Assembly: GCA_028869725.1 (NCBI GenBank)
Contig: JAGWRJ010000109.1
Span: forward strand, 1-5,951
Direction of reading: 5' to 3'
Length of the DNA: 5,951 nt
Origin: Alphaproteobacteria bacterium
GTDB lineage: Bacteria > Pseudomonadota > Alphaproteobacteria > Micropepsales > Micropepsaceae
Shown: positions 1-5,552 of the stretch, in pieces
Layout of the letters: every line of letters begins with the position of its first letter
How positions within the stretch are numbered: position 1 is the stretch's first letter
The notes under the pieces: model-generated
Seen by the model: only the letters and a program-made list of their open reading frames with translations
What the model was told of the DNA's origin: nothing
Databases searched by the model: none
Position numbers and translations under genes: made by a program

Positions 1-18
1 AAACCAAAGGAGCTGACC

Positions 19-201
19 ATGCAGGTTACTCATGCAACGAACCAGCCGCTACTACAGGCAACCATGAAGACGCCTGAGCATATAGAGGCCCCGGGTCCGG
101 ATCACGACGGCGACGTCGACAACGCGACCACGCCTGCGCCGACTTCAACTGCCTCGACACCGCCGACCGGGATGGGAGTACACGTCAACACCCGTGCCTG
201 A
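19..201 (+). CDS. Small Thr/Pro/Asp-rich hypothetical protein
   Basis: A 60-residue ORF whose ATG follows a near-perfect Shine-Dalgarno, AAAGGAG at positions 6-12, with a 6-base spacer. The product has no membrane segment or signal peptide. It is low in complexity, with an acidic patch (PDHDGDVD, about residues 27-34) followed by a Thr/Pro/Ala run, and it ends in Gly-Met-Gly-Val-His-Val-Asn-Thr-Arg-Ala. The stop is followed within 5 bases by a perfect 10-bp hairpin, which supports a genuine transcription unit ending here. An in-frame ATG at 64 is a possible alternative start but lacks a comparable ribosome site. It is convergent with mazG. I do not recognise a domain and assign no function. 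Similar short disordered proteins are common in alphaproteobacterial genomes. Confidence 0.55.
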   Translation: MQVTHATNQPLLQATMKTPEHIEAPGPDHDGDVDNATTPAPTSTASTPPTGMGVHVNTRA

Positions 202-206
202 CTTTG

Positions 207-236
207 GGCGTCGGCATGTTCTGGCGTGCCGACGCC
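207..236 (+). terminator. Perfect 10-bp inverted repeat between convergent genes
   Basis: GGCGTCGGCA (207-216) pairs exactly with TGCCGACGCC (227-236) around a 10-base loop. It begins 5 bases after the stop at 199-201 and lies between two convergent genes, the usual place for a bidirectional terminator. No T-tract follows on either strand, so intrinsic termination would be weak. It could instead act as an RNA 3'-end stabiliser. Confidence 0.5.
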
Positions 237-288
237 GCCTATACGAATAGTGCTAAAAGGATGACTTGGGGTGTAGCCAAAAGTCGGA

Positions 289-296
289 GGGCAGGG
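289..296 (+). promoter_or_regulatory. KOPS-like octamer (GGGNAGGG) pointing to the dif-like site
   Basis: GGGCAGGG matches the E. coli FtsK-orienting consensus GGGNAGGG. KOPS are read directionally toward dif. This copy is on the plus strand and points right, toward the Xer-type site at 2084-2111. A single copy could be chance in G-rich DNA; a second copy in the same orientation lies at 702-709. Confidence 0.3.
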
Positions 297-341
297 GATT
301 TTGCTGCGTCCCACACACGCCGGTTTCCCTTTGGAGGGGGC

Positions 342-1142
342 TTATTCCTGGCGCTTGGCGAGTTGCCACAACTCCTCCATCTCCGCGAGCGTGGCATCGT
401 TTAGACCTCGACCCTGCTCATTCAGTTTTCGCTCAATCACACCGAAGCGCCTGACAAATTTGGCGTTAGTTCGCCTCAAGGCATCTTCCGGATTCACCCG
501 AAGGTGCCGCGCGAGATTCACAACAACAAAGAGCAGGTCGCCGATTTCGCCTGCAACTTCTTCGTCTGAACCTCCCTGCTGGCGCGCCGCTACAATCTCA
601 TCGGCTTCCTCTCGCAGCTTATCGAGAACCCGTTCGGGGCTGTCCCAGTCGAACCCGACCGTTGCTGCGCGCTTTTGCAGCTTTATCGCCCGCAGCAACG
701 CGGGCAGGGCCTTGGGAACGTCTCCAAGCAAGCTTTGTCCCTGAACCGCTTTTTCCTGGCGTTCCTGCGCCTTGTGTTCCTCCCAGGCGACAGTTTGCGC
801 TTCCGGGCTATCAATGCCCTTGCTGTCCCCGAACACATGAGGATGGCGACGCACCATTTTCGTGACGACCGCAGCCACGACATCCGCGAAGTTAAATAGC
901 CCCAGCTCCTCCGCCATACGGGAGTGGAACACCGTTTGAAACAACAGGTCGCCGAGTTCGTCCCTTAAGGATGCCCAATCCTGCTCTTCGATCGCGCCGG
1001 CAACTTCATATGCCTCTTCAATCGTGTAGGGTGCGATCGAGGCAAAATTCTGAGCGAGATCCCACGGGCATCCTTCCTTGGGGTCACGCAAGCGCGCCAT
1101 AATGGCAATGAGGGTCGCAATATCCCGCGGGTCAGATGTCAT
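342..1142 (-). CDS. mazG: Nucleoside triphosphate pyrophosphohydrolase MazG
   Basis: MazG hydrolyses (d)NTPs to NMP and pyrophosphate in the cytoplasm; known roles are nucleotide-pool cleaning and, in E. coli, modulation of (p)ppGpp. The 266-residue length matches E. coli MazG (263), and both tandem MazG domains are present. The N-terminal domain has the family signature R-D-P-x3-G-C-P-W-D (19-28), the metal motif E42-E43-x2-E46 and E62-L-G-D65, then R-R-H-P-H-V-F (98-104). The C-terminal catalytic domain has the V-G-F-D-W block (162-166), E178-E179-x2-E182 and E199-I-G-D202. The protein ends in a typical E-L-W-Q-x-A-K-R-Q-E tail. The ATG has no strong Shine-Dalgarno. The gene begins 54 bases after the stop of the MerR-type regulator on the same strand, so co-transcription is likely. 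The gene is intact. Confidence 0.96.
   Translation of the reverse strand: MTSDPRDIATLIAIMARLRDPKEGCPWDLAQNFASIAPYTIEEAYEVAGAIEEQDWASLRDELGDLLFQTVFHSRMAEELGLFNFADVVAAVVTKMVRRHPHVFGDSKGIDSPEAQTVAWEEHKAQERQEKAVQGQSLLGDVPKALPALLRAIKLQKRAATVGFDWDSPERVLDKLREEADEIVAARQQGGSDEEVAGEIGDLLFVVVNLARHLRVNPEDALRRTNAKFVRRFGVIERKLNEQGRGLNDATLAEMEELWQLAKRQE
702..709 (+). promoter_or_regulatory. Second KOPS-like octamer (GGGNAGGG)
   Basis: GGGCAGGG is identical to the copy at 289-296 and has the same orientation toward the dif-like site. It lies inside mazG, antisense to it, so coding constraint may explain it. I found no reverse-oriented copy (CCCTNCCC) left of the dif-like site and none on either strand to its right. 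Confidence 0.3.
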
Positions 1143-1196
1143 CGTCAGGTTGGATCATGGGGGCGGGGGCAAACGCAAGACCACCGCGCAGTTTGA

Positions 1197-1970
1197 TTAC
1201 ACTCCCGCAGCGGCCATTGCCTTGCCAACAAAGGCAAAAACTTCGGCATCGAGCGGGAGCTGTGGCGCCGCCACAGGGTCAGCGAGTGCGTCTTTCCACA
1301 CCGCCCCGGCCTTTTGAAATGCCGTCTGGTCACCACCTGTGAACCGATCGATCTGCGCCTTCCACTGGCGGGCTAGATTTGCGGCCTCCGTAGAGCTCGG
1401 ATCACCTAATTTCATCAGACGTTTGGCCTCTTCAATTAATGTGTTCCACTCGGCCTGAACCATCGCACCGTCGAACGGCCTTGCCGCGAGGCTGACCCTT
1501 TCGGCGGAGGAAAAGTGCTTGGCGATGTGGGGCTCAAACAGGGCCCGAAGCTCTGCCTCGGTCGGTGTGCCACCCATAATGGTCTCCTTGGTGAGTTGCG
1601 TTAAGTCCTCCAGGGACAGCATGTCGCCGCGTGCCAGCCTATTGCGGGCTCGACGAACGAGCGTACGAGCCCGATGCAGCCGGAGACTCTGCTTTTCCAG
1701 GACCTGTTCCTGCAGTTGAAGAACGTCGCTAAGGCTATGCCCACCTAGTAGTTCGGCGATCTGGGCTAAACCCAGGCCGAATGCCTTGAGTGCGAGAACC
1801 TGGTGCAGTCGGGCAAGTTCATTGGGACCGTAAGCTCGCCAGCCGGCAGCTGAGCGCATGGGCGTAACGAGCCCGTGCTGCTCATAAAGTCGCAGAGCCT
1901 TGATCGAGACGCCAAGGATCTTGCAGGCCTCCTTTGGGCTGAGGAAACGGTTGTTCTCTTTATCACGCAT
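1197..1970 (-). CDS. MerR-family regulator with TipAS-like C-terminal domain
   Basis: A 257-residue cytoplasmic transcriptional regulator. Residues 9-75 form a MerR winged helix: the helix-turn-helix S-P-K-E-A-C-K-I-L-G-V-S, the hallmark L-R-L-Y-E-Q-H-G-L (26-34), then R-A-Y (45-47) and a second helical pair up to about residue 75. A charged helix (about 80-120) is the usual dimerising coiled coil. Residues about 140-250 are alpha-helical and resemble the TipAS antibiotic-recognition domain of Streptomyces TipAL, which has a similar total length (253). That domain binds thiopeptides and other amphipathic ligands; the ligand here is unknown. The ATG is preceded by GAGG with a 6-base spacer. 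mazG follows 54 bases downstream on the same strand. A dyad at 2007-2027 lies where an autoregulatory operator would be. Confidence 0.9.
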   Translation of the reverse strand: MRDKENNRFLSPKEACKILGVSIKALRLYEQHGLVTPMRSAAGWRAYGPNELARLHQVLALKAFGLGLAQIAELLGGHSLSDVLQLQEQVLEKQSLRLHRARTLVRRARNRLARGDMLSLEDLTQLTKETIMGGTPTEAELRALFEPHIAKHFSSAERVSLAARPFDGAMVQAEWNTLIEEAKRLMKLGDPSSTEAANLARQWKAQIDRFTGGDQTAFQKAGAVWKDALADPVAAPQLPLDAEVFAFVGKAMAAAGV

Positions 1971-2006
1971 GAAGCGCCTCGCTGACCGTTACCCCATGAC
2001 CACCGA

Positions 2007-2027
2007 CCCTTGGGGACGGCGCAAGGG
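2007..2027 (-). promoter_or_regulatory. Candidate MerR-type operator upstream of the regulator
   Basis: CCCTTG (2007-2012) and CAAGGG (2022-2027) form a perfect 6-bp dyad with a 9-base spacer. MerR-family operators are commonly CCTT...AAGG dyads of about 18-22 bp, placed in the spacer of a promoter with unusually long 19-20 bp spacing. It ends 37 bases upstream of the regulator's ATG. No convincing -35/-10 pair accompanies it, so autoregulation is inferred. Confidence 0.45.
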
Positions 2028-2048
2028 GTAAGGGCGGACCTTTCAGGA

Positions 2049-2060
2049 TTTCCGCGGAAA
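2049..2060. promoter_or_regulatory. Perfect 12-bp palindrome TTTCCGCGGAAA
   Basis: A self-complementary 12-mer with no spacer, 23 bases left of the dif-like site and 21 bases from the MerR-type dyad. It could be bound by a dimeric regulator of the regulator-mazG unit or by an accessory factor of the neighbouring Xer-type site. I do not recognise it as the site of a named protein. Confidence 0.35.
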
Positions 2061-2083
2061 ATTGGCCGCCCTGGGTCAGATAA

Positions 2084-2111
2084 AATTCGTATAAGCTATA
2101 TTATGAGAACT
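2084..2111 (+). other. dif: dif-like XerC/XerD recombination site
   Basis: The 28 bases have the exact dif architecture: an 11-bp XerC-type arm AATTCGTATAA (2084-2094), a 6-bp centre GCTATA (2095-2100) and an 11-bp XerD-type arm TTATGAGAACT (2101-2111). Compared by eye with E. coli dif, 19 of 28 positions agree, including ATAA at the inner end of the left arm and TTATG at the start of the right arm. The left arm and the reverse complement of the right arm agree at 8 of 11 positions. XerC and XerD resolve chromosome dimers at dif near the replication terminus; phages and IMEX-type elements integrate there. Whether this is the chromosomal dif, a plasmid pdif or an element att site cannot be decided from the window. 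A/T-richer accessory DNA starting just to the right fits integration at dif. Confidence 0.72.
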
Positions 2112-2277
2112 CACATGGCGATTATGTACTTGAGAAATGCAAAAATGGTCGAATCGGCCAGATTGCCTCTCAGAACCCCCGGTTAGCCCCGGTACATGGT
2201 CGTCACGTTCTCATTTGGGCTGACTGGCGTCTGGGTACGGGTCATGTCTGTGGAACACAGTAGCTGTCCTGAGATAA

Positions 2278-3000
2278 TCAGGTTCGAGATGAGCGCTTTT
2301 TCCCATGCTTTGGCTGAGGAGTTGCAGGAGTCCTTTGCCGGCACATCTGTTGAAAAGCTTGTTCAATTGCAGGCCGACTCAATAGCTGCTGGCGTCCTTG
2401 GACGCTTATCGCAACGTCTGGATATGACTCAGCGAGTCCATGGTAAAGTTCACCAAGGATAACCAACCCTGCGTGAGCCGCCGTTCTGACTTCTTCTAAA
2501 TCGGCCCTTTTCCAAACCAATATCCGGGACCTATCGAATGGATCGTATTCGGGTTGCACCCCATACTTTTCACCGGCTTTCTGCACTTCGAACTCTCTGA
2601 GAGCTTCTGGGTCTATCAGCAGCAAGCGGTTCGGTAGTTCGGTCGACGCCCCCCATATGTGGTGAGCGAATTTGTTTCGAACCCGTCTAGATGGTGTAAG
2701 CACTTTATCAACCGCCTGAAAAAGTAGAAAATCCTCCTCTGGAAGCGCGACCGAGGCCGCGCCCATGATCGCCGCACGCCTCGCTTCGCCCCCAGAGAGT
2801 GCCTCGTACATGGCCATGGCAGGCTTTGCGTTAGCCTGCATGAGATCGACAAGTATTGCGGACCAATTGAATTCAATCTGCGCGCCAAAGCTGATAATTT
2901 CGGTGATGATTGCACAGAGCGTCGGGTATGGCTGGAGAACTCCAGTTCCCCACTGAAATATGGCGCCTGGGCGGACGCGAGAGAGAGGCTGTGGAGGCAT
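2278..3000 (-). CDS. Putative HEPN-domain protein (R-N-x3-H motif)
   Basis: A 240-residue, mostly alpha-helical soluble protein without signal peptide or membrane segment. The key feature is R108-N109-K-F-A-H113, which fits the HEPN ribonuclease signature R-(N/D/H)-x3-H and is followed by H114-I-W-G. HEPN domains act as metal-independent RNases in many toxins and antiviral systems. Before it come two long helices (about 23-55 and 60-82); after it come a strand-rich L-L-L-I-D-P segment (126-131), a charged helix (about 164-190) and a basic tail ending K-K-R-S-S-R-T. From memory it resembles a family of uncharacterised Rhizobiales proteins sharing an R-N-x3-A-H-x2-W-G-like block and a Leu-rich D-P segment. 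The ATG at 2998-3000 lacks a clear Shine-Dalgarno, but there is no better start near it. It is divergent from the small ORF and protease. RNase activity is inferred from one motif. Confidence 0.7.
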   Translation of the reverse strand: MPPQPLSRVRPGAIFQWGTGVLQPYPTLCAIITEIISFGAQIEFNWSAILVDLMQANAKPAMAMYEALSGGEARRAAIMGAASVALPEEDFLLFQAVDKVLTPSRRVRNKFAHHIWGASTELPNRLLLIDPEALREFEVQKAGEKYGVQPEYDPFDRSRILVWKRADLEEVRTAAHAGLVILGELYHGLAESYPDVAISVQGRQQLLSRPAIEQAFQQMCRQRTPATPQPKHGKKRSSRT

Positions 3001-3005
3001 GAAGC

Positions 3006-3179
3006 GTGCCAGATAAGGTTCACGAGGATGAGGTTTTGCGGCGCCTTCTTAAGACGCCGCCAAAGCCGCACAAATCGGAAAGTACACCAAAACCAAATAC
3101 TGAACCGGACCGTTTCCACTTACAACAAGGCGGCAAGGACGAGCACCAAATCAAGTCAGGCGAAAAGGAGAAATCCTGA
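3006..3179 (+). CDS. Small Lys/Pro-rich protein, GTG start
   Basis: A 57-residue ORF opened by GTG at 3006, with GGAGG at 2993-2997 and an 8-base spacer. The product starts M-P-D-K-V-H-E-D-E and contains L-R-R-L-L-K-T-P-P-K-P-H-K (about residues 11-23). From memory, a block of this type (acidic, LRR-hydrophobic, then TPPKPH) recurs in short hypothetical proteins of alphaproteobacteria. The rest is hydrophilic, rich in K, E, Q and P, probably disordered, and ends in K-S-G-E-K-E-K-S. The first codon is only 5 bases from the start codon of the divergent HEPN-type gene, so each leader lies inside the other gene. The stop is 114 bases before the protease start, so the two could be co-transcribed. 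It could be an adaptor or antitoxin-like partner, but nothing in it proves that. A longer overlapping ORF in another frame (3028-3276) is less convincing. Confidence 0.55.
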   Translation: MPDKVHEDEVLRRLLKTPPKPHKSESTPKPNTEPDRFHLQQGGKDEHQIKSGEKEKS

Positions 3180-3293
3180 GTTCTGGTACTCTTGTATCTG
3201 CCTCATCTTAGCCTCTAAAGTCGGATCGGAACTGCTAGCGCCGCGCGATATGCTTAAATGGGCGCCTAAGCTGTAGGGCTGGGGAATTACTAA

Positions 3294-4175
3294 GTGTTTC
3301 GAAATGCTTATGCGATAGCGCGGCAATTTACGCTGCCGGTTGTTATTTCATGCAAGACGATGTCCGGTAAATGTAGCTCTGTGGTCGGGTCATTCGTGGT
3401 CATCAATGATGAAGGATGGATTGCGACCGCTGATCACATAGTCGATCATTGGAAAAACATTAGTGAAGCGAGACAACAGGTAAGGGATATCCAATCTAAG
3501 AGGGCAGAAATAGAGCGTGACAGTGCCCTCAGTAATACCCAGAAGCGTAAGGCATTAGGTAATTTCATTATTAATAAAGATGCGCCTGACGAAATAAGTA
3601 TCTGGTGGGGAGGACTTGGGCAAGGAGCTTCAACGCCGGTAGCAATAGCCCAATTCATCCGCCTTCCGACTGTCGACGCCGCGGTCGGTAAACTTTATCC
3701 ATTTGACCCAGCTTGGATTTCTGGGTACCCAACTATAAAAGATCCGAATAAAGATTACGCGCCTGGCGTGGGCCTATGTAAGCTTGGATTTCCATTGCAA
3801 CAGATAACACCGACTTGGAATGTGGCAAAATCTGCATTTGAATTTCCCCCTGACGCATTGCCGATGCCCCTGTTTCCAGTGGAAGGAATTTTAACGCGCT
3901 TTTGTGATGTTGTTGTTCCGGACGCGCCGCCGCCTCCATTTCGGCTCGCGTGGATTGAAACATCCACGCCCGGTTTGAGGGGGCAAAGCGGTGGTCCGAT
4001 CTTTGACGAGCAAGGCACTATTTGGGGAATGCAAGTCCGGACGCATTCATACCCGCTGGGGTTTAAAACTGGGACCTCTGAACAGTACTTAAACGTCGGA
4101 CTCGGGGTGCATGCGGCCACCCTCGTTGGTTTTTTGAGCGACGTGGGCATAAAGTTCAAACTGTCACCCTATTAA
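3294..4175 (+). CDS. Trypsin-fold (S1-like) serine protease, cytoplasmic
   Basis: A 293-residue peptidase with all three catalytic residues in order: His48 in T-A-D-H-I-V (45-50), Asp128 in T-V-D-A-A-V (126-131) and Ser232 in G-Q-S-G-G-P (230-235), the classical nucleophile motif. The strand before His, G-S-F-V-V-I-N-D-E-G-W-I-A-T-A, is typical of the chymotrypsin fold. There is no signal peptide, membrane segment or PDZ domain, unlike DegP/HtrA proteins, so it probably acts in the cytoplasm. A charged insertion of about 40 residues (52-92, rich in R, K, E and Q) between His and Asp looks helical and may bind a partner. The start is GTG at 3294, directly after an in-frame TAA, with GGGGAA at 3281-3286 and a 7-base spacer. 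Local G+C is low. The substrate is unknown; the divergent HEPN-type protein and the small upstream protein are candidate partners. Confidence 0.88.
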   Translation: MFRNAYAIARQFTLPVVISCKTMSGKCSSVVGSFVVINDEGWIATADHIVDHWKNISEARQQVRDIQSKRAEIERDSALSNTQKRKALGNFIINKDAPDEISIWWGGLGQGASTPVAIAQFIRLPTVDAAVGKLYPFDPAWISGYPTIKDPNKDYAPGVGLCKLGFPLQQITPTWNVAKSAFEFPPDALPMPLFPVEGILTRFCDVVVPDAPPPPFRLAWIETSTPGLRGQSGGPIFDEQGTIWGMQVRTHSYPLGFKTGTSEQYLNVGLGVHAATLVGFLSDVGIKFKLSPY

Positions 4176-4193
4176 GAAAGGTTGGAAGCAATC

Positions 4194-4403
4194 ATGAACC
4201 CCTTTTTCGTCGTGACCAACGTGCCCGAAGGTTCATGTGGAACGATCTCGAATGGACCTTCGTGTGACTCAACTGGACCGATGTCCCTCGCAGACCTCTC
4301 AAGGCAGCCCAGCCAGGATCGGGAAATGTTTCATATTCCTGCTGCTACCCGTACTACGCAGGGCTTTGTAGCCCCCGGCTTGGCGAAATGGGCGGCTAGT
4401 TGA
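4194..4403 (+). CDS. Hypothetical ORF downstream of protease, probably cut by the IS
   Basis: A 69-residue reading frame starting with ATG 18 bases after the protease stop, with GGAAG at 4184-4188 and a 5-base spacer. This suggests translation as the next gene of the protease operon. The start M-N-P-F-F-V-V-T-N-V-P is plausible; the rest is Ser/Thr/Pro-rich with no recognisable domain. The last few codons and the TGA stop at 4401-4403 fall inside the probable left end of the IS1595-family element, so the natural C-terminus is likely lost and replaced by Ala-Ala-Ser. I find no sure continuation right of the element. A GGGCT-TTGT-AGCCC hairpin (4361-4374) lies near the break. It may be a chance frame; confidence is low. 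Confidence 0.35.
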   Translation: MNPFFVVTNVPEGSCGTISNGPSCDSTGPMSLADLSRQPSQDREMFHIPAATRTTQGFVAPGLAKWAAS

Positions 4404-4433
4404 ATCAATTATAGTTCTTCCACCCATGACGGC

Positions 4434-4475
4434 CCCAAAACGGGCGACGAAACGGAGTGACTTCGTAGCCTTGGG
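4434..4475 (-). terminator. Extended imperfect stem-loop downstream of the transposase
   Basis: CCCAA (4434-4438), GGC (4443-4445) and ACGAA (4447-4451) pair with TTCGT (4462-4466), GCC (4468-4470) and TTGGG (4471-4475). There is a 10-base loop, one mismatch and one small bulge. It lies 36 bases past the transposase stop, between the gene and the left end of the IS. No T-tract follows, so it may be a weak terminator or an RNA structure that shields the transposase from external transcription. Confidence 0.4.
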
Positions 4476-4510
4476 CGCGACGCCAGCGGATAAACGCCAG
4501 CGCTTGCTGC

Positions 4511-5467
4511 CTAATTGACCTCGGCTTGGTTAGTCCGCCGATAGGTCAAACGCTTGCCCTTGATGCCTTCCAGAGCCTTATCGGTACGCATGTCATCGGA
4601 ATAGCCGAGCTTGACGCGGTGGTTCATGCGGAAATCAAATTCGGCCAGATAGCGCTGCAAATGCTGCTCGCCGCAGTGCTGGTAAGTCCCGACCATGCCG
4701 CGCTTGAAGACCGAGAAGAAGCCTTCCGCCGTGTTGGTGTGGACGGTCGGCCAGTCCTGAGCGCCACCGAGATTGGGAATATCGGATTGGCGCACATACT
4801 CCTTGGAATGGTCCACGGCTTCATGGGCAGCAGTGGCGAACAAGCCGCGATAGACCTGAGCACCATCGGTATGCAGGACGCTGGTGCGCTGGACATTGGC
4901 GCGGACTGCGGGGCCAATATCCTCACGGGCCGATGAACGGAGTTTGAAGGAGCGGATTTTGCCGCCGCGCTCGACAAGGCTCAGAACCGTGCGCTTGTGG
5001 GCATAGCCGCCAGCCTTGACGCGCTTGCCGTCTTTCTTGCCGATGTAGGTTTCGTCGGCTTCCACGACCTTACCGGGACCTCCGAGCGGGCCAGCATCAC
5101 GGCCAGAGGGGTTCATAGCCTCGCGGATACGGTGGGCCATAAACCATGCGGTCTTGTAGCTGACGCCCAACATGCGGCTGAGTTGGTGGGCAGAAATGCC
5201 CTTCTTGGAGCTGCACAGCAGATGCGTGGCAAAGAGCCATGTGTTGAGCGGTACCTTGGAGCGCTCAAAGACGGTGCCGACCGTGACAGAGAATTGCTTA
5301 CGGCAGGCATTGCAGAACATGAGACCGTTACGACCGCCAGCGATCCGAGAAGCGCGGTCTAGCGTCCCGCAATGCGGGCAAACCGGGCCATCCGGCCACT
5401 GGAGCTTTTCCAGATGGGCGCGGGCAGCGGCTTCATCGGTAAATCTTTTGGGGGGCTTGGAGACCAT
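4511..5467 (-). CDS. IS1595-family (ISXO2-like) transposase
   Basis: A full-length 318-residue transposase for cut-and-paste movement of the host element. The N-terminal zinc ribbon has C30-P-H-C33 and C52-N-A-C55. A helix-turn-helix-like segment follows (about 90-113, S-A-H-Q-L-S-R-M-L-G-V-S-Y-K-T-A-W). The ISXO2-like catalytic domain has D138 in V-E-A-D-E-T-Y-I-G, D201 in L-H-T-D-G and the third site in H-T-N245-T-A-E248-G-F-F-S-V-F-K255, as in the DDN/EK arrangement of the family. No frameshift or internal stop is seen, so it could be active. The ATG at 5465-5467 is the first start after an in-frame stop. It has AAGG with a 7-base spacer on the minus strand. Its start codon abuts an ATG on the other strand, forming CATATG. 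It lies 85 bases downstream of the accessory ORF and probably shares its promoter. Confidence 0.95.
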   Translation of the reverse strand: MVSKPPKRFTDEAAARAHLEKLQWPDGPVCPHCGTLDRASRIAGGRNGLMFCNACRKQFSVTVGTVFERSKVPLNTWLFATHLLCSSKKGISAHQLSRMLGVSYKTAWFMAHRIREAMNPSGRDAGPLGGPGKVVEADETYIGKKDGKRVKAGGYAHKRTVLSLVERGGKIRSFKLRSSAREDIGPAVRANVQRTSVLHTDGAQVYRGLFATAAHEAVDHSKEYVRQSDIPNLGGAQDWPTVHTNTAEGFFSVFKRGMVGTYQHCGEQHLQRYLAEFDFRMNHRVKLGYSDDMRTDKALEGIKGKRLTYRRTNQAEVN

Positions 5468-5552
5468 ATGACTACCTTAAGAGTGTTGGCGCACCTTGAT
5501 TTCACGGAAAGCGCTAAGCGTTTAAAACCAATAGAATTAGACGATGACTTGG

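Larger units (their letters stand above)
1971..2277. other. Non-coding gap holding regulator sites and a dif-like site
   Basis: This 307-base stretch separates the regulator start from the end of the HEPN-type gene. Left to right it holds a MerR-type dyad (2007-2027) nested in an outer TTACCCC/GGGGTAA inverted repeat (1989-1995 and 2025-2031), the palindrome TTTCCGCGGAAA (2049-2060) and the dif-like site (2084-2111). The remaining 166 bases have no credible gene. A small hairpin, CTGTG-GAA-CACAG (2248-2260), lies just downstream of the HEPN-type gene but lacks a T-run. Confidence 0.6.

Noticed and set aside
2084..2111. Resemblance to a loxP-type site
   Set aside because: The arms are 11 bp with a 6-bp centre and match dif rather than the 13-8-13 loxP layout.
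2248..2260. Hairpin CTGTG-GAA-CACAG after the HEPN-type gene, as a terminator
   Set aside because: The stem is only 5 bp and no T-run follows, so termination cannot be supported.
2196..2462. 88-codon plus-strand ORF over the end of the HEPN-type gene
   Set aside because: It lacks a ribosome site, its codons run antisense to a better-supported gene, and the product has no recognisable family trait.
3028..3276. 82-codon plus-strand ORF upstream of the protease
   Set aside because: It overlaps the better small ORF (3006-3179) in another frame, has a Ser/Arg-rich shadow-like composition and no clear ribosome site.
4481..4502. Direct repeat CGCCAGCG at 4481-4488 and 4495-4502
   Set aside because: Two short G+C-rich copies just past the transposase stop; no array or spacer pattern.
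4526..5362. Long plus-strand ORFs inside the transposase (4526-4936 and 4997-5362)
   Set aside because: They are complementary-strand shadows of an intact transposase with recognisable catalytic motifs.
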